NCBI GenBank assembly: GCA_027486675.1
Contig: JAIXOQ010000020.1
Location: 62,001 to 126,000 of the forward strand
Length of the DNA stretch: 64,000 bases
Direction of reading: 5' to 3'
Source: Pseudomonadota bacterium
Lineage (GTDB): Bacteria; Bdellovibrionota; UBA1018; CAIMNF01
The notes below the pieces were generated by a model. That model had not been told where the DNA came from. It searched no databases and was given only the letters and a program-made list of their open reading frames with translations. Both the position numbers and the translations under genes were made by a program. Of the stretch, positions 1-9,350 are shown in pieces (position 1 is the first letter of the stretch; each line of letters begins with the position of its first letter).

Positions 1-3000
1 TTGTAGCAAAATATGATTCCTCTCTGAACCCATTCTTTCGATTGAACATCGGTACAGCTTCAGACGATGAAGCACACGGCATTGGTGTGAACGCCGCAGG
101 TGATGCATTTATATTTGGTTTTACCGTAGGTGACTTTGGGAATGGAAACGTTGGTTATTACGATACCTTCATGACCAAGGTCAAATCAGACGGCACGATT
201 CTTTATTCTAAGAACACCGGCAGCACGAGTGATGATTACGGATACGGCGGCATCTTAGACTTAAACGAGGCGCCGTGGACTGTGGGTCAAAGTGACGGAG
301 ACCTGGGCGATGGCAATAGTGGGCAATGGAACGCTTTCATCATAAAAGTCCGCGAACAACTTCCGCCGCTCCAAGTTTTAAGTCTGACGCTCGACACATC
401 AGTTCCTGGGACGATCTCACTTTCTTGGAATCCATCTCTGACTGCAACCACTTACACAATCCAGCGGAGTGATGATGGCGGTGCGACGTGGATAGATCTT
501 GTAACAGGATTTGGCGGTACAACTTACAACGACACGACCGTAGTCCTTGGGACGACGTATAATTACACAGTAACACCGTACAACGGTAATCATCCCGGCG
601 CAGTATCCCCTTCGACTCAGGCCGTGGCAAACTTCCCAGCTCCAGTTGTGACTGCACTGGATGTCACCATGGGTCCAACATCAGGCAGCACCTTGATCAA
701 CATCACAGGGCAGTACTTTGAATCAGACGCAATAGTCAGAGTCGGTGGCCGTACCTGTACGGGTGTGACGGTGAATTCGGGGACTTCTATCACTTGCACA
801 ACCCCAATCGGAATTTCAGGCCTGAGAGATGTCGCGGTGACCAACGTTGCACGTGCGCAAACGGGGACAGGTGTTGGACTGTTTAGTTACGATGCTACCC
901 CTGGGTTCTCGAATCTTTCGATTACGAGTCAGAACCTAGGCACGAGTGGTGATGACTTAGGTTACGGCGTTGCGATTGATAGCAGCGGTAATGTTTGGAT
1001 TGTCGGTTACACAGAAGGCAATCTAGGCGGAGGCAGTCAGGGCGATCGAGACGCGTTCATAGCGAAGTACGACAACAGCGGAGCACTTTTATTTTCTAAA
1101 AATTTAGGCACAACGGGTGATGACCGTGCTCGGAGTATCGCTCTTGATGGAAACGGCAACGCCTGGGTGGCGGGACAGACAACGGGCAATTTCGGCGGTG
1201 GCAATCAGGGCGGTTACGACGCTTTCATCGGGAAATACAACACTTCCGGAGCGTTATTATTTGTCAAAAACGTTGGCACAACAGGTGATGACGGAGTATC
1301 GAGCTTCGCCTTAGATGGAAGTGGCAACGCTTGGATCACGGGGACCACAGACGGTAATCTCGGAGGGGGGTATCAGGGCGGCGGTGCAGACGCATTCATC
1401 GCGAAATACGATACTTCGGGTACGCTTCTGTTCTCGAAAAACCTAGGTACAAGTAGTGCTGACTATGGACAGAGCATCGCGCTGGATATTAGCGGCAACG
1501 CATGGGTGGTGGGCTATACAGGCGGTAATCTCGGAGGGGGGTATCAGGGCGGCGGTGCAGACGCATTCATCGCGAAATACGATACTTCGGGTACACTACT
1601 GTTCTCAAAAAACTTAGGAACGAGTAGTGGTGACTATGGTAATGGCATTGCGCTGGATGCAAGTGGCAACGCCTGGATCACGGGGAGCACATTAGGCAAT
1701 TTAGGTGGTGGATATCAAGGTAATGGTGACGCGTTCATCGCGAAATACAACAGCGCAGGTGCGCTATCTTTCTCAAAGAACTTAGGAACAAGTGTTAGTG
1801 ACGGTGCTTTCAGTATCGCGCTGGATAGTTACGGAAACGCATGGGTTGGTGGGATCACATTTGGCAATTTAGGTGGTGGAAATCAGGGGAGTCAAGACGC
1901 GTTCATCGCGAAATACGACACTCTAGGCGTACCTTTGTTTACTAAGAACCTAGGCACAGTGGGTGATGACTATGCCCAGGGTATCGCACTAGATGCCAGC
2001 GGAAATACCTGGGTTATGGGGTATCAGACTGATAACTTTGGAGGGGGACTATTCGACGCATTTCTATCGAAGATCGACCCAGTATTTGACATCGCAAACG
2101 TTTCGGCGGTGCCTCCTTCGATCGCGGAGTACCGCGCAGTAGCAAGAGATACCTCAGGTAATCTTTACACCGTAGGAAGCACGACTGGAAATTTAGGTGA
2201 TGGTAATGTCGGAAGCTTCGACATCGTGGTTGCGAAGTATTCTGCAACCACGGGCACGCCCGGGACCTTGATCTGGTCAGAGACGATTGGCACGGCTGCA
2301 AGCGATAATGGCTACGGCATTGCGGTTGATAGTTCAGACGCTGTTTGGGTCACTGGATCAACGGAGGGTAACGTCGGAGGTGGTTTCGTTGGCGGCACAA
2401 CCGATGCCTTCCTTGCCAAATTAAATGCCACAACGGGCGCAGTTACCTTCCAGAAAAACTTCGGCACTACGGGTGATGACATCGGCTACAGCATCGCAAC
2501 TGATTCTTCAGATAACGCAGTCGTGGTCGGATCAACGACAGGAAACTTCGGCAACGGATTCGCAGGCGGCGCGACGGACGCGTTCATCGCGAAGTTCGAT
2601 TCTTCAGGTACGCTGATTTTTGATAACAACCTAGGCAGCACAGGGTCGGATGTTGCATACGGAGTTGTGATCGATGTTGGCGCAGATAGAATCTTTGTTG
2701 CTGGGACCTCAGGAACCGGGACGATCTCGGGCTATGGTGGTACCGGCGCCTTTCTAGGCTCATATGATAGTTCTGGAGCCTTCGAAGTGGGGGAAACGAT
2801 TGCTAGTTCCACGGCATATGCCATTACACTACATGGCGCCTCTGACGTCTGGATCACCGGAGTCACAAGTGTCGATCTTGGCAACGGTTTAGTCGGCGGC
2901 AATGATGCATTTGTAGCAAAGTATAATTCAAGCCTCACCCAACTTTTTCAAAAGAACATAGGTACTGTCCCAAACGATGCCGGACGTGGCATTGGTGTTA

Positions 3001-6000
3001 ACGGAGCAGGCGATGCGTTTTTGTTTGGTTTTTCCGATGGGGACTTCGGGAATGGAAGTACTGGAGGCGCGGACGCTTTCCTGACCCGCGTAAAATCTGA
3101 CGGCACAATTCTTTACTCAAAGAACACAGGTAGTAATGACGATGACTTTGCCCTTACGGGTATCTTAGATTTGAACGATGTGCCTTGGGTTGCAGGATCA
3201 AACATGGGTGATCTTGGAGACGGAAATTCCGGACAACCGAACGCATTCATTATCAAACTCAGAGAACAACTTCCGCCGCCACAAGTTTTAAGTCTGACGC
3301 TGGATGCATCGGTAGGCGGAACCGTGACACTCACCTGGAATTCATCTTTGACTGCAACGACCTACACTATAGCGCGTAGTCAAAATGGTGGAGCTACATG
3401 GACGACGATTGCTACAGGACTTGGTGGGACCAGTTACAACGACACGACGGCGGTGGGTGGGACCACTTATAGCTATACGGTTACCCCGTTAAACGGGAAT
3501 TTTCCCGGTGTAGTATCCCCGGCCACACAGGTAGTGGCAACCTTCCCTAACCCAGTTGTGACTTCACTTGATGTCACCACCGGCCCAACTGCAGGCGGCA
3601 CCTTGATTAATATCACAGGGCAATACTTTGCAGCAGATGCGACGGTCAGAATTGGTGGGCGCACCTGCACGGGTGTGACTGTGAACTCTGCAACTTCTAT
3701 CACTTGCACAACACCAAACGGAACTTCAGGGTTTAGGGATGTCGTGGTGACAAACGTTGCACGTGCGCAAACGGGGACAGGTGTCGGACTGTTTAGTTAC
3801 GATACGACTGCAGGGTTTTCTACTCTTTCGAGTCTTTCGATTACAAGTCAAAACTTAGGTACGAGTAGTGGTGACGTAGCCTACGGCATTGCGACCGATT
3901 CAAGCGGCAACGCATGGATTTCAGGGTCTACAACGGGTAATCTCGGGGGCGGGAATCAGGGTAGCCTTGATGCGTTTATCGCAAAGTATAATTCCGCAGG
4001 CACGCTTTTATTCTCTAAAAATTTAGGCACAACTGATGGTGACACTGCTCGGGGCATCGCGCTTGATAGTAGCGGTAACGCATGGATTACGGGGTCAACA
4101 TTTGGCAATCTCGGCGGCGGGAGTCAAGGGGATTATGATGTATTCATCGCGAAATATGACAGCACAGGCAATCTATTATTCTCAAAAAACTTAGGTACAA
4201 GTGGTCTTGAATTTTCCTATCGTATCGCGATTGACAGTAGTGGCAACGCATGGGTGACGGGATTTACAACGGGCGATTTTGGCGGCGGGAATCAGGGTGG
4301 TAACGACGCATTCATCGCAAAATATGATACGTCTGGAACGCTTTTATTCTCAAAAAACTTAGGCACAAGTGGTGATGACCGCGCTTATGGTATCGCGCTT
4401 GATAGTAGCGGCAACGCATGGATTACAGGGGGAACAAGTGGTAATCTGGGAGGCGGGAATCAGGGAAGCACTGACGCATTCATCGCAAAATATGATCCAT
4501 CTGGAACGCTTTTATTCTCAAAAAACTTAGGAACAAATAGTACTGATGATGCTCGGGGCATCGCGCTTGATAGTAGCGGCAACGCATGGATTACGGGGTT
4601 TACATCGGGCAATTTCGGGGGCGGGAACCAGGGTAGCGGTGACGCTTTTATCGCAAAGTACAATTCCGCAGGAACGCTTTTAGTTTCAAAAAACTTAGGT
4701 ACGAATGTTGATGATTCGGCTAATGACATTAGCCTTGATGCAAGTGGTAGCGTCTGGATCGCCGGCCAGACCGGGGGTGATTTTGAGGGAGGGTTTCTTG
4801 GCGTAGTTGATGGGTTCATCGCGAAATTCGATAATATCGGTACCCTCATGTTTGCTAGAAACTTAGGCACAAGTGTTGATGACCGCGCCTATGGCGTGGA
4901 CTTAGATGGAAGCGGCAATGCTTGGGTGGCGGGTTCGACTCGCGGCAATCTAGGAGGAGGAAATCAAGGGAATGACGACGCATTTATTTCCAAGATCGAT
5001 CCCGTCTTCGACACCGCAAACGTGTCTGCTATCCCACCATCGACTGCGGAATACCGTGCGGTTGCAAAAGACGCCTCAGGCAATCTTTACACCGTGGGTC
5101 AGACGACCGGAAACTTAGGTGATGGCAATGTTGGAAGCAGCGACGTCGTCGTTGCGAAGTATTTTGCAACAACGGGCACACCTGGAGCTTTGATTTGGTC
5201 AGAGATAATCGGAACTGCGGCCACTGACATGGGCTACGGCATAGCGGTGGATTCAGCGGGAGCTGTGTGGGTCACAGGATCGACGGCTGGTAACATAGGT
5301 GGCGGTATCATTGGCGGTACGGATGCATTCCTTGCCAAGTTAAATGCCACAACGGGTGCCGTGACTTTCCAAAAAAACTTCGGGACGGTGGGCGATGATA
5401 TTGGTTACAGCATCTCTACAGATTCTTCCAATAACGCAATCGTCGTAGGATCTACGACTGGAAACTTCGGAAACGGAAACGTAGGCGGTGCGACGGATGC
5501 CTTCATTGCGAAGTTCAATTCTTCAGGGACCCTCATCTTTGATGACAACGTGGGCAGCACGGGGGCTGATGTTGCATACGGCGTAGTGGTTGGTGCTTCA
5601 GATAAAATCTTCATCACAGGCACATCAGGAAGCGGGACGATTTCAGGCTACGGTGGATCTGGTGCGATCTTAGGTCGCTATTCCTCAGCAGGTAGCCTTG
5701 AGGCGGGGCTGAGCATCGCAAGTTCCATCGGCTATGCGCTTACGTTGGATGGGTCTTCCAACATCTGGATCGTAGGTCAGACCAGTATTAACCTGGGCAA
5801 TGGTTTAGTCGGCGGCAATGATGCGTTTGTTGCAAAGTACAATTCTTCGTTTACCCAAACCTTCCAAAGAAATATCGGTAGCGCCGCAAACGACTACGCA
5901 AGTGGCATCGGAGTGAATGCCACGGGCAATGCGTTTGTATTCGGCTCAACTTTAGGCAACGTTGGCAATGGATCGGCCGGTGGTACAGACACCTTTGTTT

Positions 6001-6188
6001 CGAAAGTTTTATCGAACGGCACGATCGACTCCTCCAGAAATACAGGAAGTACAGGGGCCGATATCTGTAACGGTGGGGTCTTAGACCTAAACGGAGCCCC
6101 ATGGTTGACCGGGTCTTCTGACGGAAACCTAGGCGACGGAAACTCGGGTCAGCAGAATGCAATCATTATAAAAGCGCGTCCTTACTAG
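1..6188 (+). CDS. Giant SBBP/FN3/IPT repeat protein, 5' end outside window
   Basis: The frame is open from base 3, and the residues before the first possible start (TTG at 42) match the internal repeats, so the gene is cut by the window edge. At least 2060 residues are present. Most of the protein consists of repeats of about 57 residues with a KNLGT...GDD...GIALDSSGNAW..G.T.GNLGGG.QG..DAFIAKYD pattern, typical of SBBP beta-propeller repeats. Two FN3-like segments (about 350-640 and 3260-3550) are each followed by an IPT/TIG-like segment (about 640-890 and 3550-3800). Only two cysteines occur per IPT segment. Such proteins are usually surface-exposed or secreted; the export signal would lie upstream. 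The protein ends shortly after a third copy of the motif that precedes FN3, so the C-terminus is a truncated module. Function unknown; adhesion or cell-surface display is an inference. Confidence 0.85.
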   Translation, partial: VAKYDSSLNPFFRLNIGTASDDEAHGIGVNAAGDAFIFGFTVGDFGNGNVGYYDTFMTKVKSDGTILYSKNTGSTSDDYGYGGILDLNEAPWTVGQSDGDLGDGNSGQWNAFIIKVREQLPPLQVLSLTLDTSVPGTISLSWNPSLTATTYTIQRSDDGGATWIDLVTGFGGTTYNDTTVVLGTTYNYTVTPYNGNHPGAVSPSTQAVANFPAPVVTALDVTMGPTSGSTLINITGQYFESDAIVRVGGRTCTGVTVNSGTSITCTTPIGISGLRDVAVTNVARAQTGTGVGLFSYDATPGFSNLSITSQNLGTSGDDLGYGVAIDSSGNVWIVGYTEGNLGGGSQGDRDAFIAKYDNSGALLFSKNLGTTGDDRARSIALDGNGNAWVAGQTTGNFGGGNQGGYDAFIGKYNTSGALLFVKNVGTTGDDGVSSFALDGSGNAWITGTTDGNLGGGYQGGGADAFIAKYDTSGTLLFSKNLGTSSADYGQSIALDISGNAWVVGYTGGNLGGGYQGGGADAFIAKYDTSGTLLFSKNLGTSSGDYGNGIALDASGNAWITGSTLGNLGGGYQGNGDAFIAKYNSAGALSFSKNLGTSVSDGAFSIALDSYGNAWVGGITFGNLGGGNQGSQDAFIAKYDTLGVPLFTKNLGTVGDDYAQGIALDASGNTWVMGYQTDNFGGGLFDAFLSKIDPVFDIANVSAVPPSIAEYRAVARDTSGNLYTVGSTTGNLGDGNVGSFDIVVAKYSATTGTPGTLIWSETIGTAASDNGYGIAVDSSDAVWVTGSTEGNVGGGFVGGTTDAFLAKLNATTGAVTFQKNFGTTGDDIGYSIATDSSDNAVVVGSTTGNFGNGFAGGATDAFIAKFDSSGTLIFDNNLGSTGSDVAYGVVIDVGADRIFVAGTSGTGTISGYGGTGAFLGSYDSSGAFEVGETIASSTAYAITLHGASDVWITGVTSVDLGNGLVGGNDAFVAKYNSSLTQLFQKNIGTVPNDAGRGIGVNGAGDAFLFGFSDGDFGNGSTGGADAFLTRVKSDGTILYSKNTGSNDDDFALTGILDLNDVPWVAGSNMGDLGDGNSGQPNAFIIKLREQLPPPQVLSLTLDASVGGTVTLTWNSSLTATTYTIARSQNGGATWTTIATGLGGTSYNDTTAVGGTTYSYTVTPLNGNFPGVVSPATQVVATFPNPVVTSLDVTTGPTAGGTLINITGQYFAADATVRIGGRTCTGVTVNSATSITCTTPNGTSGFRDVVVTNVARAQTGTGVGLFSYDTTAGFSTLSSLSITSQNLGTSSGDVAYGIATDSSGNAWISGSTTGNLGGGNQGSLDAFIAKYNSAGTLLFSKNLGTTDGDTARGIALDSSGNAWITGSTFGNLGGGSQGDYDVFIAKYDSTGNLLFSKNLGTSGLEFSYRIAIDSSGNAWVTGFTTGDFGGGNQGGNDAFIAKYDTSGTLLFSKNLGTSGDDRAYGIALDSSGNAWITGGTSGNLGGGNQGSTDAFIAKYDPSGTLLFSKNLGTNSTDDARGIALDSSGNAWITGFTSGNFGGGNQGSGDAFIAKYNSAGTLLVSKNLGTNVDDSANDISLDASGSVWIAGQTGGDFEGGFLGVVDGFIAKFDNIGTLMFARNLGTSVDDRAYGVDLDGSGNAWVAGSTRGNLGGGNQGNDDAFISKIDPVFDTANVSAIPPSTAEYRAVAKDASGNLYTVGQTTGNLGDGNVGSSDVVVAKYFATTGTPGALIWSEIIGTAATDMGYGIAVDSAGAVWVTGSTAGNIGGGIIGGTDAFLAKLNATTGAVTFQKNFGTVGDDIGYSISTDSSNNAIVVGSTTGNFGNGNVGGATDAFIAKFNSSGTLIFDDNVGSTGADVAYGVVVGASDKIFITGTSGSGTISGYGGSGAILGRYSSAGSLEAGLSIASSIGYALTLDGSSNIWIVGQTSINLGNGLVGGNDAFVAKYNSSFTQTFQRNIGSAANDYASGIGVNATGNAFVFGSTLGNVGNGSAGGTDTFVSKVLSNGTIDSSRNTGSTGADICNGGVLDLNGAPWLTGSSDGNLGDGNSGQQNAIIIKARPY
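351..6173 (+). repeat. Tandem duplication of a ~2.9-kb coding module
   Basis: The segment starting at 351 (FN3, IPT, seven-odd SBBP blades, a spacer and further blades) is repeated from 3261. The offset is 2910 bp, exactly 970 codons. The third copy begins near the end of the gene: the residues before FN3 recur at about 6171, 2916 bp after their counterpart at 3255, and the gene then stops. Both units contain the same domain order and many identical short stretches, so the gene grew by whole-module duplication in frame. Confidence 0.85.
1352..1594 (+). repeat. Two identical 72-bp blades 171 bp apart
   Basis: Bases 1352-1423 and 1523-1594 are identical by eye. The spacing of 171 bp equals one 57-residue blade. 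Other blades in the gene differ at many synonymous positions, so this pair reflects a very recent duplication or gene conversion. Confidence 0.85.
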
Positions 6189-6255
6189 GGCAAAAAAACG
6201 CAAGCCCGCCCAACACATACTAAAGACCATTGAATTTGAGATAGAATCTAAGAAC

Positions 6256-7482
6256 ATGAACTCGAAAATTCAGGTCCTGCTTTTGGTTGCTGGTCTGGGG
6301 TTACTTTCTGGAGGCGTATTTCTTTACAAAAAAGTGACCTCCGAATCCCCTGAACTTCTGAAAGCGCCAGACTTGCTTGCCGACTATAAAACACTCAAAA
6401 GCGGCACCGATGATCCGTCTGCGGTCGGGATGGCATTGGCCCGCCTTGCAGGAAGGCAGATCCCTGAAGGGCAAGCGGAAGCCCTGAAGAGGGTCACTCA
6501 TAAGAATCCAACCGTTCGCCGGATGGTGGCGCAGACGCTCGCATTTTATCCCTTTGAAAAAGCGACGAAGGACGCTTTAACGAAGCTATCGCTAGATCCG
6601 GATGAAAACGTGCGTACGACCGTGCTTGAGATGCTTCCCAGTCGTAACGACGGGGAACAAAGGATTTTATTCTTAAAGAATTACTTAGAGCGTAAGGAAG
6701 CCACAAAAGAAGAGCTCACCCTCTGCCACTACGGGCTTTATCAACTTGCGAAAGACCCTAACGAAAAGCAGACCCACTTGGATACCGTCTTTAAAGCCGC
6801 AAGTACGGAGCCCAGTGCCAGGAACGCGATCGGTCTTTTGATTCGCATGGCGCCAACGGATAAGAAAGTGATCGAATTCTTACAGGCTCGCATCAGTACC
6901 GCGGTGATGACGAAGGGGCAGCCATCGGAGGAGGTCGCGCGGATGTTACCGACGATTTATCGCCATTTGGTCACACAATACCCGACGGTGCTGAAAGAAA
7001 AGTTTGCAACCTATGCAACGACCCCTGACCTTCATCTGCGTGTGACGGCACTCACATCGGTGGCTCAGCTTTGCCCTTCGGATCGTTGGCGAGTTTTAAA
7101 CAAGATCCTGATGAGTCCAGAGAGCGACTTTGCTTCAAAGAATGCGGCTCTGACGGGCATTGACCAGTTGGGTGGAAAGAAAGGGCTGCAGCTTCTGAAA
7201 GACATTCCAAAGTCTTCAATCCTACAGATCAAGTCCCGTGCTGAGTTGCTTTCGAAGTCCCCCTCTTTTCAGCGCGCTTTGGACCAATGTGAAATTCCGA
7301 AAGCGGCCCCTAAGGTTGCTGCCAAGGCATCAGCCGTGCCCAAGCACTTAAGCCCTGAGGATTTGCGTGCATTAAAATCAGGGCCTAAAGCGCTTGGTGG
7401 ATTTCCTCCGGGCCGTGGGGTTCCGCCGGGATTCCCGCAGCCTCCAGGGATGAAGGGCTTGATGCCGCCCGCGTCAAAGTAA
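6256..7482 (+). CDS. Membrane-anchored HEAT-like repeat protein, unknown function
   Basis: 408 residues. Residues 7-25 form a hydrophobic stretch after a short N-terminus with one lysine, consistent with a signal anchor or uncleaved signal peptide. The body is alpha-helical with repeated motifs such as NPTVRRMVAQTL and DENVRTTVLEML, which resemble HEAT/PBS-lyase-like repeats. The tail (about 345-408) is rich in Pro, Gly and Ala with PPG-type repeats. It starts 67 bp after the SBBP gene on the same strand. I do not recognise an orthologue. A periplasmic scaffold role is an inference from the repeats only. Confidence 0.6.
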   Translation: MNSKIQVLLLVAGLGLLSGGVFLYKKVTSESPELLKAPDLLADYKTLKSGTDDPSAVGMALARLAGRQIPEGQAEALKRVTHKNPTVRRMVAQTLAFYPFEKATKDALTKLSLDPDENVRTTVLEMLPSRNDGEQRILFLKNYLERKEATKEELTLCHYGLYQLAKDPNEKQTHLDTVFKAASTEPSARNAIGLLIRMAPTDKKVIEFLQARISTAVMTKGQPSEEVARMLPTIYRHLVTQYPTVLKEKFATYATTPDLHLRVTALTSVAQLCPSDRWRVLNKILMSPESDFASKNAALTGIDQLGGKKGLQLLKDIPKSSILQIKSRAELLSKSPSFQRALDQCEIPKAAPKVAAKASAVPKHLSPEDLRALKSGPKALGGFPPGRGVPPGFPQPPGMKGLMPPASK

Positions 7483-7493
7483 TGGGCATGAAT

Positions 7494-7523
7494 CCCTAAA
7501 GCCCAAGGTAACAGCTTTTAGGG
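7494..7523 (+). terminator. Weak hairpin after the HEAT-like gene
   Basis: CCCTAAAGC pairs with GCTTTTAGGG with one bulged base. No T-run follows, so it is a poor intrinsic terminator. It may only mark the gap before the toxin-antitoxin promoter. Confidence 0.25.
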
Positions 7524-7535
7524 GGTAGAAATATT

Positions 7536-7558
7536 TGTGTACACATACTGGTACACAT
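7536..7558 (+). promoter_or_regulatory. Operator-like repeats upstream of toxin-antitoxin pair
   Basis: TGTGTACACA at 7536-7545 is a perfect 10-bp palindrome. GTACACAT occurs at 7539-7546 and again at 7551-7558, a 12-bp repeat spacing. The block lies 30-50 bp before the antitoxin start, the usual place where Phd/YefM antitoxins bind to repress their own operon. Confidence 0.6.
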
Positions 7559-7587
7559 GTTACACTCATAGATAAGTGAGGTGACTT

Positions 7588-7842
7588 GTGGAATCCACAT
7601 CCCCTAGAAGTTTTAGAGCTAATTTGAAGGGCTATATGGAAATGGCAGAGGAAAAGCCTATCCGGATTCAGAAGCGGGAGGGTAATGCCTGCGTTTTGAT
7701 GTCAGAGGAGTACTATGAAGGACTTCTGAATGAAATTTCCTCCCTTCAGAAAAGTCTCGTTTCTACCAATCAGGCGCTTAAAGGTGACACCACCGAATAT
7801 AAGATGGGTGACAAGGCACGTCTTCATCGATTCAAAAAATGA
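7588..7842 (+). CDS. Phd/YefM-family antitoxin
   Basis: 84 residues starting at GTG, preceded by GAGGTG at 7578-7583. The N-terminal part (PRSFRANLKGYMEMAEEKPIRI..., then VLMSEEYYEGLL) has the layout of the Phd/YefM fold: a short strand, a helix, the 'I.K..G...VLMS...Y..L' strand-helix unit, and a charged C-terminal tail that would wrap the toxin. Antitoxins of this type bind operator DNA through the N-terminus and neutralise a toxin through the tail. The stop codon overlaps the next gene by 4 bp (ATGA), typical of a coupled pair. Upstream palindromes support autoregulation. Confidence 0.75.
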   Translation: MESTSPRSFRANLKGYMEMAEEKPIRIQKREGNACVLMSEEYYEGLLNEISSLQKSLVSTNQALKGDTTEYKMGDKARLHRFKK

Positions 7843-8195
7843 ACTATATCAAAACTCCGCAGTTCGATGCAGACCAACTTCGGATAGAAGATCATGTTTT
7901 TGAATCCAATTATCGCGAAGTGAGGTTTGTTGAAAAGTTCATCGAAGAATTGGACGTAGCCGTTCAGTGGCTTGGATTAAACGCCACTGTACCCAAGGAA
8001 GATGAGATGGGTGATCGTTCTTGGCCCTTTTTCCGTGATCAACAGGGCTTGTTTCGCTATCGCCTGAAATATCTTGTCTTGCTGCACACACCCAAACCCA
8101 GCATTGTTCTAAAACGCATCATTGATAATAGAGAGCAGAATCTTAATCTATATCCAGTTCATAAATTGAATAGCTTTTCTGCGGACGATGAATGA
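7839..8195 (+). CDS. Probable toxin partner (RelE/ParE-like, divergent)
   Basis: 118 residues, start overlapping the antitoxin stop by 4 bp. No clear family motif is visible. The second half contains a segment FRYRLKYLVLL followed by SIVLKRIIDNRE, which resembles the central and last strands of RelE/ParE-fold toxins. The protein is longer than typical RelE/ParE toxins (about 85-105 residues). The call rests mainly on gene order behind a Phd/YefM antitoxin and on size. If correct it would act on translation or DNA gyrase; which one cannot be told from the sequence. Confidence 0.5.
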   Translation: MNYIKTPQFDADQLRIEDHVFESNYREVRFVEKFIEELDVAVQWLGLNATVPKEDEMGDRSWPFFRDQQGLFRYRLKYLVLLHTPKPSIVLKRIIDNREQNLNLYPVHKLNSFSADDE

Positions 8196-8200
8196 ATCAA

Positions 8201-8217
8201 CTGCCCTCCTCGGGCAG
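8201..8217. terminator. Short perfect hairpin between convergent genes
   Basis: CTGCCC-TCCTC-GGGCAG forms a 6-bp perfect stem between the toxin gene and the convergent barrel gene. No T-run follows on either strand. It may slow transcription from both sides, but is weak as a terminator. Confidence 0.3.
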
Positions 8218-8218
8218 G

Positions 8219-9295
8219 TCAAAGTGAGTAAGACGCCCCCAGCGAAAGTGTGCTGACCGAAGATAAAATGCCCGCAAATGTCAAATTCAGCTGCGAGAAA
8301 TCAAGAACGATCGACCCCGTGTGCCCATCTTCAAGAACTCTCGTAAATGCGAATCCGAACGCAATCTCCCGATTAGACAGACTTAAGAGGCTTAGAGAAC
8401 TCCCAACCGGCGAGAACTTAAAGTAAGACGAAAGAGCGTCTGTGGTACTCAGCGTGTATTTTATTGTCGGATAAATTTGTGGCCCAGATACATTGGTGAA
8501 ACCAAAAGTGCGAAATGGCTTCCCATTGGAATCCAGACCAGGATTTACAAACATCGTGGCGTAGTACCAGCCTCCATATATGGTCACTTTCCAAGGCTCT
8601 TCAGCTTCAGGGACGATGTAACCAAGCCGCAGATTAAGTCCGAAATAACGAACGTCCACATCACGACTACGGGTGAGCTGCAGGGCAGTCAGGTAAAAGC
8701 TAAATCCAGCGTCCCATAGAGGTGGATCCAGGGCGTAGTTCACTGAACCCTTAGCGGTGAGTGCCACGCTACTGTAATCAGCAACGCCTTCTTCAGATTG
8801 CTGAATGGAGCTGAAACTGAGGCCTGGCACAAGAACCAATCTTTCCCTCCAGGCCAGAGGCTTCATCTCAGAACCCGCGGTTTTCGTTGCCACTACTTTG
8901 AGCGTGAAAGTTTCCCGCTCGATCTTACCGACTCCGTCGATTGCGATCAGTTCCTGGTCACTGGTTTTCGCGTCTATCTTAAAAGAAACAGAGAACCCTC
9001 CCTTTTCATCGACCGGTAAGGGGGTGCTTCCTTTACCTTCAATCAGGGTGGCATCAGCGTTTAGAAAAGTGCCTCGGACTTTGACGGTGTCATCTTCAGT
9101 TGAGTAAATTTCATCCAAAGATAGTCCTTGGATTCGCATTGAAGAATCGGAGGAGCGAAGCAATTGCACTTCTTTCGCAGCGGCATTGAATAGGAAAAAG
9201 TTTTGGGCCAGAAAAAGAAAAATAAGAGGCCCATATCCCCAATTCATACATCTCAAAAGCGACTTCTTAGAGTCTACGGACAGATCACCTTGCAT
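8219..9295 (-). CDS. Exported beta-rich, probable outer-membrane protein
   Basis: 358 residues. A hydrophobic leader (GPLIFLFLAQNFFLFNAAA) ends near residue 41; an internal Met at residue 17 (start at 9247) would give a more ordinary signal peptide, so the start is uncertain. Residues about 45-140 look like a small beta-sandwich with glycine turns. Residues about 150-358 alternate polar and apolar residues in strands and end in ...LSLGASYSL. A C-terminal aromatic or hydrophobic residue after such strands is common in outer-membrane barrels. No family is recognised. It is convergent with the toxin-antitoxin pair. Confidence 0.55.
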   Translation of the reverse strand: MQGDLSVDSKKSLLRCMNWGYGPLIFLFLAQNFFLFNAAAKEVQLLRSSDSSMRIQGLSLDEIYSTEDDTVKVRGTFLNADATLIEGKGSTPLPVDEKGGFSVSFKIDAKTSDQELIAIDGVGKIERETFTLKVVATKTAGSEMKPLAWRERLVLVPGLSFSSIQQSEEGVADYSSVALTAKGSVNYALDPPLWDAGFSFYLTALQLTRSRDVDVRYFGLNLRLGYIVPEAEEPWKVTIYGGWYYATMFVNPGLDSNGKPFRTFGFTNVSGPQIYPTIKYTLSTTDALSSYFKFSPVGSSLSLLSLSNREIAFGFAFTRVLEDGHTGSIVLDFSQLNLTFAGILSSVSTLSLGASYSL

Positions 9296-9350
9296 TCTGA
9301 GTTAGGATATCGGGGTGCTTAGGGAAATTCATAGGTTTATGCAAAGAAGA

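Noticed and set aside
340-6162. Many open frames antisense to the SBBP gene
   Set aside because: They follow the repeat periodicity of the real gene and have no domain of their own.
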